Shown here piece by piece: positions 56,201 through 63,145 of a stretch of DNA of 64,000 nucleotides (the stretch's first letter is position 1; each line of letters begins with the position of its first letter). The notes beneath the pieces are model-generated. The model worked only from the letters and a program-made list of their open reading frames with translations. It had not been told where the DNA came from and ran no database searches. The stretch spans positions 125,072,337-125,136,336 of the forward strand of contig CM067083.1 in assembly GCA_034008185.1 (NCBI GenBank). Reading direction: 5' to 3'. The stretch comes from Gorsachius magnificus. Taxonomy: Eukaryota > Chordata > Aves > Pelecaniformes > Ardeidae. Made by a program: the position numbers and the translations under genes.

Positions 56201-58720
56201 TATTTTAGCCTCTAAGAGCTTTGAGGCAAAAGCCACCTCCCCAGTGGGGCAGCACAGAGGGACGCTCCCCTCACTGCTCCCCAGTCATATCAGGCAACCG
56301 GACTGGGGTCCCCCGCAGCAGACATGGGTTTCTCCAGTGCAGGCATCTCCCCCTGAGCGGGTCCCCTTGGAGCTGGGCTGTCCTCAGAGGTCTAGGGCTG
56401 TGGGACGCAGAGAAGTGGGTGAGCCAGCCACGTGCACTGGCAGCCCAGAAGCCAACCCTACCCTGGGCTGCATCAGGAGAAGCGTGGCCAGCGTGGAGGG
56501 AGGGGATTGTGCCCCTCTGCTCTGCTCTGGGGAGACCTCCCCTGGAGCCCTGCGTCCAGCTCGGGAGCCCTCAGCACCAGGAGGACATGGAGCTGTTGGA
56601 GCGGGGCCAGGGGAGGGCTACTAAAATGCTCCGAGGGCTGGAGCCCCTCTGCTCTGAGGCCAGGCTGGGAGAGTTGGGGGTGTTCAGCCTGGAGCAGAGG
56701 AGGCTGCGGGCAGAGCTGAGTGCGGCCGCTCAGGGCTTCAAGGGGGCCCAGAGGAAAGGGGGGGACAAGCTTTTTAGTAGGGCCAGCTGGGACAGGACCA
56801 GGGGTAATGGTTTTAAACTGAAGCAGGGGAGGTTTAGACTGGATATAAGGAGGAAATTCTTTACAACGAGGGTGGTGAAACCCTGGCAGGGGTTGCCCCG
56901 AGAGGGGGTGGAGGCCCCATCCCTGGGAACATTCCAGGCCAGGTTGGCCGGGGCTGTGAGCAACCTGATGTGGTTCAAGGTGTCCCTGCTCCTGCAGGGG
57001 GGTTGGGCTGGGTGGGCTCTGGGGGTCCCTTCCCACCCAAAACATTCTAGGATTCTATGATTCTATCCCACAGCAGCAAGGCAGTAAGTTCTGGAACAGA
57101 TGGAAATTCCTGGCATCAGAGAGGAAGAAACGTCCCAGCAGATGGTCAACCCTTGGCCATACAGCTACGCTCATGAGATAAGAGTGGGACAAATGGCTGG
57201 ACCTTGCAGGTAATTAAGAAAAAGGGAGTAGAAGCTTGGCAGAGCAAGAGGGAGGGTTACCAAGGCAACCACATGAATACCAAAAAAAGGGGAATCGGCA
57301 AAATTAGAGCCAACGGTCAAGAGTTAAGCAGGGACGGGTTATTTATTTCACCATGCTGAGGGTGGTGAGACCCTGGCCCAGGTTGCCCAGAGCGGTGGTG
57401 GCTGCCCCATCCCTGGGAACATTCCAGGTCAGGTTGGATGGGGCTGGGAGCAACCAGCTCTGGTTGGAGATGTCCCTGCTGATGGCAGGGGTTGGGCTGG
57501 GTAAGCTGTAACGCTCCCTTTCCACCAAACCGCCCTGTGATTCCATGATTCCATGATTTGGAAGGGGCTGAGGGTGGTAAAGGAGGAGAAGATGAGAGGG
57601 GGAAAATGGAGTAAAGGGGCTACATGGTAAAACCAATTATGGGATTGATGACGGCTGAGGGTACTGGTGGGCAGCCTTCTGCTTGATCTCTGCAGTACGA
57701 AGCCGGGTAAAACCCCCGCTGTCTCTGCCACGCTTGGTCTGGTTCACTTTTGTGGTCAAGAGAGACCCAGCAGAGTTTTTTCCTGGCATCTTTGAGGGAA
57801 CCTTGGGAGCTTTCTTCCTAACATGGATGGAGGAGCATCTGAGGAGTCCAAGGTGATGGAGACACCTGAACACCGCAGACACCTCCACAAGTGGTGCCTG
57901 GTGGATTTGATAGACCAAAGAGTACCCAAGACATCCCCATAGGCCATCTCCATGGCCACAGGGACCATTTCCACCACCGCCCAAAGCACCAAGGACACCC
58001 CCCTCTTCATGACAGCTTCACCAACCAGCAAGGGTAGTGGCTTACCCCGTATCAAGGAGATGTTCTTCAGCGCGATGGAGTGCTCCCAGTCCTTCAGCCG
58101 CAGGTCCTCTGTCACGTTGTTGAGGATGGCCAGCTCATGCTTCAGCTGCTCCTCCATGGCGATGTGGATGAGGCGCATCTGCCGAGCATCTTCAGTGGCG
58201 TTGCTGATCAGCACCTGCAGGTCCTGGATGCGGGTATGGTGGATGTTCACGTCGTAGGAGAAGGTCCTGTTCATGGTGTCCACGGCCCCGTTGATGGCCG
58301 TCACCTGGTCGCTCAGGCTCTCCACCCTGCTGCCCAGGTGGCTCAGGACGTGGTCGTGGTGCTGCAGCAGCAGCCGGCTGCTGTTGCCTTCCACGGAGAG
58401 CTTGTACATCTCCTGCTGAGCCGTGTCGCTCTGCTGGGTCAAGCTGTCCCAGAGGTTGGACACTGCCTTGTCCGTTTGGCTGGCCTGGGTCTGGAGGCTC
58501 CAGAGAAGCCCTTCCAGCTTCTGCAGTGACCCCGTCATGAGGAACAAGGAGTCTGAGTGGTTCTGCAGGAGGTCCTGGAGCCTCCAGATGTGATCCAGCA
58601 CATCCCCCTTCAGAGGTAGGTGCAGCAGCTTCAGCTGCATGTCCCGAAAGCTCTCGTTGAGGCGGTTGACGTTCCCCATCAGCGCCTTCAGGTCCTCGGG
58701 GGAAGTCTGTGGTCTGGAGA
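29969..58720 (-). CDS. SCARA5: SCARA5, scavenger receptor class A member 5 (partial: stalk, collagen-like and SRCR parts)
   Basis: SCARA5 is a type II membrane receptor that binds ferritin and other polyanionic ligands at the cell surface. Exons in reading order: 58720-58046, 51055-50975, 48448-48350, 39295-39248, 33717-33523, 30105-29969. All phases close and code for 411 residues, equal to about human residue 81 to the end (495). The order is an extended stalk with seven N-glycosylation sequons, 24 unbroken Gly-X-Y triplets over three exons, a short linker GGGTGAAAEEG, and a group A SRCR domain with six cysteines split over two exons. The TGA is at 29971-29969. The first exon in hand starts in [14 protein letters not shown], just after the membrane segment, so the cytoplasmic and transmembrane exons are missing and probably lie to the right of the window. 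Confidence 0.96.
30149..30172. repeat. Poly(C) run in SCARA5 intron
   Basis: About 22 consecutive C on the plus strand, 45 bases from the acceptor of the last SCARA5 exon, so it forms the polypurine (G) side of the minus transcript. Confidence 0.8.
30717..30962 (-). mobile_element. CR1 LINE 3' fragment (type C tail)
   Basis: It starts CGGAATGGTTTGGGTTGGGA and ends CCCTGGCACAACTTGAGGCC. Reverse orientation; last SCARA5 intron. Confidence 0.9.
31255..32230 (+). mobile_element. CR1 LINE fragment with reverse transcriptase part (about 1 kb)
   Basis: The longest CR1 copy in the window. Its 5' part codes for a piece of ORF2 reverse transcriptase ([13 protein letters not shown], then FADDTRLSG, the catalytic box of CR1-type enzymes). 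Then comes the GAACCTCATGAGGTCCAACA join and the type A 3' end, finishing CGCCCTGCGATTCCATGAG. It is 5' truncated and its reading frame is broken downstream. Confidence 0.92.
33062..33095. repeat. Poly(T) tract
   Basis: A T run in a SCARA5 intron, within unique AT-rich sequence. Confidence 0.6.
33523..33717 (-). CDS. SCARA5: SCARA5 exon, SRCR first half
   Basis: The acceptor region reads CTACCAGCAG, a tandem pair, so the exon can start at 33717 or 33714; the donor is CCAAG|GTAAGA. It codes for [20 protein letters not shown] and [20 protein letters not shown], nearly identical to human. Two SRCR cysteines are here. The split of one SRCR domain over two exons is typical of group A. Confidence 0.97.
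33728..34068 (-). mobile_element. CR1 LINE 3' fragment (different subfamily, type E tail)
   Basis: It starts AGAATCATAGAATCCCAGAA and has AAGGACCATCTGGTCC, then TGTCCCCTTGTCCTCTCCAT. This tail is distinct from the others. It lies only about 11 bases from the SRCR exon acceptor at 33717. Confidence 0.9.
34069..36780. other. SCARA5 intron, no gene seen
   Basis: Unique GC-moderate sequence; open frames of 100-270 codons on both strands lack splice or family support. Confidence 0.4.
36787..36934. repeat. 37-bp minisatellite, four copies
   Basis: The unit starts CATCTCCAACCCAAACCCAA and continues with CGGCCTCACTCCTCCTG. Copies start at 36787, 36824, 36861 and 36898, differing at a few bases. Confidence 0.92.
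38183..38443. repeat. 23-bp minisatellite, about 11-12 copies
   Basis: The unit is GATGTCCCCAAGGAGGCAGG plus AGG, with 22-24 bp variants. Since 23 is not a multiple of three, the repeat shows itself in several frames at once and is not coding. Confidence 0.93.
38444..39247. other. SCARA5 intron, no feature recognised
   Basis: Unique GC-rich sequence between the minisatellite and the 48-nt collagen exon. Confidence 0.4.
39248..39295 (-). CDS. SCARA5: SCARA5 collagen-like exon (48 nt)
   Basis: Acceptor TTTTCCCAG, donor CACGG|GTAAGC. It codes for [15 protein letters not shown]: the last Gly-X-Y triplets and the linker. It matches human [14 protein letters not shown]. Confidence 0.93.
39296..40700. 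other. SCARA5 intron, no gene seen
   Basis: Unique sequence; contains a short purine-rich A/G stretch at about 40396-40437. Confidence 0.4.
40704..41222 (-). mobile_element. CR1 LINE 3' fragment (type D tail)
   Basis: It starts ATCACAGAATCCCAGAATCC and continues with CATGGCCGGGGCTGGCAGGG and AACAAGTTCTTCCTCCCGTT. A very similar copy lies at 45147-45722 in the same orientation. Confidence 0.92.
41614..41796 (+). mobile_element. CR1 LINE 3' end (type A tail), short
   Basis: Only the last 180 bp: from AAGTTGCCCGGAGCAGTGGT to CCGCCCTGCGATTCCATGGT. Confidence 0.88.
41797..43714. other. SCARA5 intron, no feature recognised
   Basis: Unique sequence with a CT-rich stretch near 42400-42500. A 250-codon plus-strand open frame here is antisense to SCARA5 and has no family match that I know. 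Confidence 0.4.
43715..43945. repeat. Unclassified repeat block, copy 1
   Basis: Related to 48895-49125. Shared landmarks in the same order: CCCTTATCTGAGCA, ACCTCCAGGAGGT, CGTAGGGGACAC, CACATGGGCCAGC, TCTGGTGGGACCTGGGGGTG. It lacks CR1 tail sequence, and I cannot assign it to a known family. Confidence 0.7.
43946..45146. other. SCARA5 intron, no feature recognised
   Basis: Unique sequence between the unclassified block and a CR1 copy. Confidence 0.4.
45147..45722 (-). mobile_element. CR1 LINE 3' fragment (type D tail)
   Basis: It starts AATCCCAGAATCCCAGCATG and extends further than its twin at 40704, to GAGCTCCAGGTGGGGTCTCA. Same orientation as the twin. Confidence 0.92.
45723..47160. other. 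SCARA5 intron, no feature recognised
   Basis: Unique sequence. No exon or repeat was recognised. Confidence 0.4.
47166..47270. repeat. Compound trinucleotide array with inverted halves
   Basis: (AAT)n, then about ten ATG/GAT units (47195-47226), (AAT)5, TAGTAG, then about seven CAT units (47248-47269). The GAT and ATC blocks are reverse complements. Confidence 0.95.
47271..47900. other. SCARA5 intron, AT-rich unique sequence
   Basis: A tandem 20-bp duplication (AATATAGTGATTATTA-like) is seen near 47843-47880. Otherwise nothing recognised. Confidence 0.4.
47905..48082 (+). mobile_element. CR1 LINE 3' end (type B tail), short
   Basis: It runs from AGGGTTTGCCCAGAGCAGTG to TCTATGATTCTCTGATTCTA. 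Lies in a SCARA5 intron, antisense. Confidence 0.9.
48350..48448 (-). CDS. SCARA5: SCARA5 collagen-like exon (99 nt)
   Basis: Acceptor CCTCACTCTAG, donor TTCAAAG|GTAAGG. It codes for [20 protein letters not shown] and [12 protein letters not shown] in unbroken Gly-X-Y. GMRGFKG matches human exactly. Confidence 0.95.
48775..48852 (+). mobile_element. CR1 LINE terminal stub
   Basis: About 75 bp: TGATCTTAAAGGTCTTTTCC, then AACAATTCTATGATTCTATG. Only the CR1 end remains, of a further tail type. Confidence 0.8.
48895..49125. repeat. Unclassified repeat block, copy 2
   Basis: Counterpart of 43715-43945, with the same ordered landmarks and about 80% identity by eye. It follows directly after a CR1 stub, but the shared sequence is not CR1. 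Confidence 0.7.
49126..50140. other. SCARA5 intron, no gene seen
   Basis: Unique sequence with A-rich runs at 49722-49765 and 49829-49840. Confidence 0.4.
50144..50250 (+). mobile_element. CR1 LINE 3' end (diverged type C), short
   Basis: It runs from GGGTTTAGTGGTGGGATGAC to CATTCCATGATTCCATGATT. Similar to the older copy at 20335-20627. Confidence 0.85.
50975..51055 (-). CDS. SCARA5: SCARA5 collagen-like exon (81 nt)
   Basis: Acceptor TTGTGTTTCAG, donor CTGCGAG|GTAAGG. It codes for [20 protein letters not shown] and GLPGLR, corresponding to human [16 protein letters not shown]. The exon length is a multiple of 9 bp, as is usual for collagen-type exons. Confidence 0.95.
51056..52430. other. 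SCARA5 intron, no gene seen
   Basis: Unique sequence; an A-rich run with G interruptions at 51396-51432. Confidence 0.4.
52431..52628 (-). mobile_element. CR1 LINE 3' end (type A tail), short
   Basis: It starts AACCATGGAATTGCAGGGTG and ends CCAGGGTCTCACCACCCTCG. Reverse orientation. Confidence 0.9.
53600..53790. repeat. CCCTT polypyrimidine tract
   Basis: Over 150 bases of almost pure C/T on the plus strand: first CCCTTT units, then regular CCCTT units, then TTCTTTT-type sequence. It is the polypurine strand in SCARA5 RNA. Confidence 0.95.
53791..55790. other. SCARA5 intron, no gene seen
   Basis: Unique sequence. The 54940-55035 stretch is less GC-rich and non-repetitive, with GCTGATAAATCAG and CACGTTAATTGGAG; it could be regulatory, with no further support. 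Confidence 0.4.
55793..56078 (+). mobile_element. CR1 LINE 3' fragment (type C tail)
   Basis: It runs from CCCAGGGAAGGGGCGATGGG to AACCATTCTGGGATTCTATG. Confidence 0.9.
56430..57066 (+). mobile_element. CR1 LINE 3' fragment (type B tail), 0.64 kb
   Basis: It starts at CACTGGCAGCCCAGAAGCCA and ends AACATTCTAGGATTCTATGA. Nearly identical to the copies at 1-320 and 16516-16987 but inverted relative to them. Confidence 0.93.
57355..57560 (+). mobile_element. CR1 LINE 3' end (type A tail), short
   Basis: It starts GCTGAGGGTGGTGAGACCCT and ends with three repeats of the ATTCCATG type. Confidence 0.9.
58046..58720 (-). CDS. SCARA5: SCARA5 stalk exon (675 nt)
   Basis: The acceptor is CATCCCTTGCAG and the donor ACGGG|GTAAGC. 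It starts with [20 protein letters not shown] and ends with [19 protein letters not shown]. It codes for about 224 residues of helical, heptad-like stalk with sequons NES, NHS, NSS, NRT, NAT, NVT and [14 protein letters not shown] is identical to human. Confidence 0.97.
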
Positions 58721-59045
58721 CTGCAAGGGATGGAGAGGAGGGGGCATCAGAAACCACCCATGGAGGTGGGGACCCTCCTGGGAGGTACAACCCCATCTCC
58801 TCCCATGGAGCGCTTGGGCATCCCCCCATTCCTTGGTGCTTAGAGGTGGAAGCCCTACCTCAAACCCCCAAAGGTTCACCCCATCAGCCCCTCTTCAGCC
58901 CCACAGTTTTATCCACGGTTTTCATTTCCATTTTAACATCAGGATTCCCTTCTGGCTGCTCCTCCTGGGCCTGAGCTCAGCCCCTTGCTCTACAAAGACC
59001 ATCAGGCGGGCTGGGCAGGGATCGCTGGGATCACTGTCAGCCTCC

Positions 59046-59262
59046 GAGTCCCACATCCCGCATCCCGGGGCTGCCAGGGCTCTTCCGGGAGGGAAGGAGA
59101 GGGAGAACCCCACCCTGGTTCAAGAGCATCCACATCCCACATCCTGGGGCTGCCAGGGCTCTTCCTCAGGGTGAGAAGGAGTGGGGGACCCCACCCTGGC
59201 TCAAGAGCATCCACATCCCACATCCTGGGGCTGCCAGGGCTCTTCCTGAGGGAGGGAAGGGG
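59046..59262. repeat. 80-bp tandem repeat, nearly three copies
   Basis: The block GGGGCTGCCAGGGCTCTTCC starts near 59068, 59147 and 59228. Between copies is ACCCCACCCTGGTTCAAGAG, then CATCCACATCCCACATCC. Confidence 0.9.
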
Positions 59263-59699
59263 CCCCCCCCCCCCCCCCCGGAGCACCCTTCCCCCCCTGC
59301 CTCTGCTTTCCCAGTGGGAGAGAGCTCCCGGCCATCCAGGCACCCACCCCAAACCTCCCCCAGCCTCGCACCAGCTCCCAGAGCACCGAGATGGGGTTGG
59401 GAGAGGGAACCTGGAAATTTGGGGGGACCTTCTTCCTCTCAGCGGCTTCCTATGCTGGGAAGCCCCACAAGCCCCTGCCCAGCAAGCCCAGTAGCACCCA
59501 GTAAAGCCCAGTCCCGGACCCCATCATGCCTTGGCGCCCCCCAAAAACGCCGATCCAGGCGGGGAATATCATCTTCCCCCTCCGCCTCGCGTTGGCGCTG
59601 GGTCTCCAAGGCAGCCCGGCGCGGGGGGCTCAGAGCCAAACCCACACGAATAATGAGATTTTTTTAATTTTTTTTTTTTTTAAATAAATAATCCCCATT

Positions 59700-59990
59700 G
59701 TTCTTTAAGCTGCGGTGGGGCTTCGGCTGGCGCGACGCCGCGGGCTGGCGCAGGACCGGCCTGGCAGCTCACCCCCTCATTTCCACGGAGGGGAGACGGA
59801 GCAAAGCCATTTGGTTTGAATTAAAATCGCGGGAGTAAGGAGAGGGCGAAAGCAGCCGCGCACACGCGAAGGGCTCCGGCCCCCCCGGGCGCGGGGCCAC
59901 CCGCAGCGACAGTGCCGGGTGCCTGGGGCAGGGGACCGGGGGCACCCACCGTGCCTGGGGAGGGGGCTCCGGGAGAGCCCGTGGGTGCCA
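59700..59990. promoter_or_regulatory. CpG-rich patch, possible regulatory element
   Basis: It is CpG-dense compared with its surroundings (GGCGCGACGCCGCGGGCTGG and GCAGCCGCGCACACGCGAAG). No exon with SCARA5 sequence was found in it. It could be an intronic promoter or enhancer; this is inference only. Confidence 0.3.
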
Positions 59991-60847
59991 TAACGGAGCC
60001 GAGCATCTTCCAGGCACCGCAGGCATCTTTCCGCCATTAATTAGCCCCCGTTAATTAATCCCGCTGCTGGATTGTCCCAGTTTCCCAGGCTGGGCTGCCA
60101 GCTCGGAGCCATGGGGATGCTGTTGGGTCCCCTCTGCGCTTGTCACCTGCAGGGGGGACATCTCAATGCCACTGGTTATTGCCTGTCCCTGCTGCGCCAG
60201 GCACCCAGTGGGTGCTGTCTCTGGGGAGCCTTTGCCCATGGGGGTTCACAGCAGGGAAAGCAACCAAGGGACGTGGCCACGGCCACCCTGAGAGGGGACA
60301 ACCGGCAAGGCAGGACCTTGGGAAAAATTGCCACAGGGCTGGCGAAGGGCTGGGTGCTGCCGCCTTCTGCAGGGGTGACCAAAGCTGCTCCATCGAGGTG
60401 TTTTGGGTGGACCCAGGGTGCTCGTGATGGGTGTGGAGACAACCACGGCTTTCATGCAAGGGAACCAAGGGGCAAAGCAACCCTGTGTGGCCAGCACGAG
60501 GAGAAATAACCCAAATCCCAGGTTGGTGGCCGAGGGCTGGGAAGCACGGACGAGCTCCCCACTTTGCACCTGCAGTCAGTTGCAAAGCCTGCGGCATTCC
60601 CCGGATTCCCATAAATCACTTCCAATAACCAGCTGGGATCCCTGCAGCTCTCCTCTGCCCAACACCGCAGCCACCAACCCAGGCTGCTCCAGAGCATCCC
60701 ACAGCCAAAACCACGTCGGGAAGCTTCCCAGCAGCAGCACCTCCAGCCCAGGGCTGCTCCGTGCATGCACGTTCATGCAAGCCAGCAGCTCTCTTGCCGC
60801 CCAAATCTTTCCATTCCTGCTGTCCACTGGCCAGGTGGGTAGGAAAA

Positions 60848-61540
60848 GCAGCTCTGCCGAGAGGGACCTGGGAGTCCTGGTGGATGACAAGCTGACCACA
60901 AGCCAGCAGGGTGCCCTTGGTGCCAAGAAGGCCAATGGCACCCTGGGGGTACATCAAGAGGAGCGTGGCCAGCAGGGCAAGGGAGGTTCTCCTCCCCCTC
61001 TGCTCTGCCCCAGTGAGACCCCACCTGGAGCTCTGCGTCCAGTTCTGGGCTCCCCAGTTCAAGAAGGATGAGGAACTCCTGGAGAGAGTCCAGAGGAGGG
61101 CAACAAGGAGGATGGGGGGACTGGAGCATCTCCCCTAGGAGGAAAGGCTGAGGGAGCTGGGTTTGTTCAGCCTGGAGAAGAGAAGGCTGAGAGGGGATCT
61201 CATCACCATGTGCAAATATCTCAAGGGTGGGGGTCACGAGGATGGAGCCAGACTCTTCCCAGTGGTGCCCAGCGCCAGGCCAAGGGGCCATGGGCACAAC
61301 CTGAAGCAGAAGAGGTTCCAGTTGAACGGGAGGAAGAACTTGTTGACTGTGAGGGTGATGGAGCCCTGGCCCAGGCTGCCCAGGGGGGCTGTGGAGTCTC
61401 CTTCTCTGGAGATATTCAGCCCCCGCCTGGATGAAGTCCTGTGTAACATGCTCTAGGAGAACCTGCTTGAGCAGGGGGGTTGGACTGGGTGAACTCCCGA
61501 GGTCCCTTCCAACCCTTGCCATTCTGGGATTCTGTGACGG
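60848..61540 (+). mobile_element. CR1 LINE 3' fragment (type D tail), 0.7 kb
   Basis: It runs from TGCCGAGAGGGACCTGGGAG to TTGCCATTCTGGGATTCTGT. Same family as the copies at 40704 and 45147 but inverted and about 115 bp longer. Confidence 0.92.
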
Positions 61541-61699
61541 GCTAAATCCTGCAGCCAGGCAGAGGCCCGGACCAGGGCTACAGGCTCAGGGGCTGAGCCC
61601 GGGGAGCAGAACGTGGGCGTTGTGGGCCCCTAACGCCCTCCTCGGTTTCTGTTCTTTGCAGGAAATCAAGAGCTGGGAGCTGGCGCGGTGCAGAGTTGC

Positions 61700-63145
61700 T
61701 GGGAGCCCAGAGCACAGGCATAAACGCGTGCACGCAGCTCACGTGCGCGTGTTCACGCTCCCACGTGTGTGCAGGCATGGGCACAGCGCAGGTACTCACG
61801 CACACACGCTCAGGCACGCCTGCCTGCGCACACGCAGACGGCACAGAGGCATGCACCAGCACGCCCCCGGCACCTACGTGCACACGCGCATGCATGCACA
61901 CATGCACCCAGCACAGACGCACACGACACACGCAGCATACATGCACCCGCCACAGACACATGCATGCATGCACACATGCGTCCAGCACAGACACACGCAA
62001 GCACACATGCACATGTGCGCCCAGCATGGATGCACACACACACGCGTGCATGCACACGTGCACCCAGCACAGACACACACGTGCATGCACATGTGCACCC
62101 AGCACAAACACACACACACGTGCATGCACAGTGCACCCAGCACAACACACACACACGTGCATGCACACGTGCACCCAGCACAGATGCACACACGTGCATG
62201 CACACGTGCACCCAGCACAAACACACACGTGCATGCACACGTGCACCCAGCACAGACACACACACACGTGCATGCACACGTGCACCCAGCACAAACACAC
62301 ACACACGTGCATGCACACGTGCACCCAGCACAAACACACACATATGCATGCACACGTGCACCCAGCACAGACCAGACGCACACACACGTGCATGCACACG
62401 TGCACCCAGCACAGACGCACACACGTGCATGCACACGTGCACCCAGCACAAACACACACACACGTGCATGCACACGTGCACCCAGCACAAACACACACAC
62501 ACGTGCATGCACACGTGCACCCAGCACAGACACACACACGTGCATGCACACGTGCACCCAGCACAAACACACACACACGTGCATGCACACGTGCACCCAG
62601 CACAAACACACACACATGCATGCACACGTGCACCCAGCACAAACACACACACACGTGCATGCACACGTGCACCCAGCACAGATGCACACACGTGCATGCA
62701 CACGTGCACCCAGCACAGACACACACACACGTGCATGCACACGTGCACCCAGCACAGACACCACACACGTGCATGCACACGTGCACCCAGCACAGACACA
62801 CACACCGTGCATGCACACGTGCACCCAGCACAAACACACACACACGTGCATGCACACGTGCACCCAGCACAAACACACACACGTGCATGCACACGTGCAC
62901 CCAGCACAGACACACACACACGTGCATGCACACGTGCACCCAGCACAAACACACACACACGTGCATGCACACGTGCACCCAGCACAAAACACACACACGT
63001 GCATGCACACGTGCACCCAGCACAGACACACACACACGTGCATGCACACGTGCACCCAGCACAAACACACACACACGTGCATGCACACGTGCACCCAGCA
63101 CAGACGCACACACGTGCATGCACAAGTGCACCCAGCACAGACGCA
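61700..63145. repeat. CACGTG-rich minisatellite (37-39 bp units, about 29 copies)
   Basis: Less regular (CA)n/CATGCA sequence at 61700-62040 passes into a regular array at about 62040-63145. The unit starts GTGCATGCACACGTGCACCC, then AGCACAAACACACACACAC. Variants are few: AGACGC or AGATGC for AAACAC, and single-unit indels. It is an alternating purine-pyrimidine sequence. Open frames of 400-660 codons cross it on both strands only because the unit lacks stop codons. Confidence 0.95.

Larger units (their letters stand above)
58721..60845. other. SCARA5 intron beyond the stalk exon
   Basis: The transmembrane and cytoplasmic exons were looked for on the minus strand and not found. The region holds an 80-bp tandem repeat, a C run and a CpG-rich patch with homeodomain-like sites, all listed separately. 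Confidence 0.5.

Noticed and set aside
57756..58045. Extension of the SCARA5 stalk open frame beyond the donor
   Set aside because: A GTAAGC donor at 58045 and the in-phase collagen exon at 51055 show that the frame beyond is intron.
59777..60037. CpG-rich open frame as a SCARA5 5' exon
   Set aside because: It has no resemblance to the SCARA5 cytoplasmic or transmembrane sequence and no convincing donor in phase.
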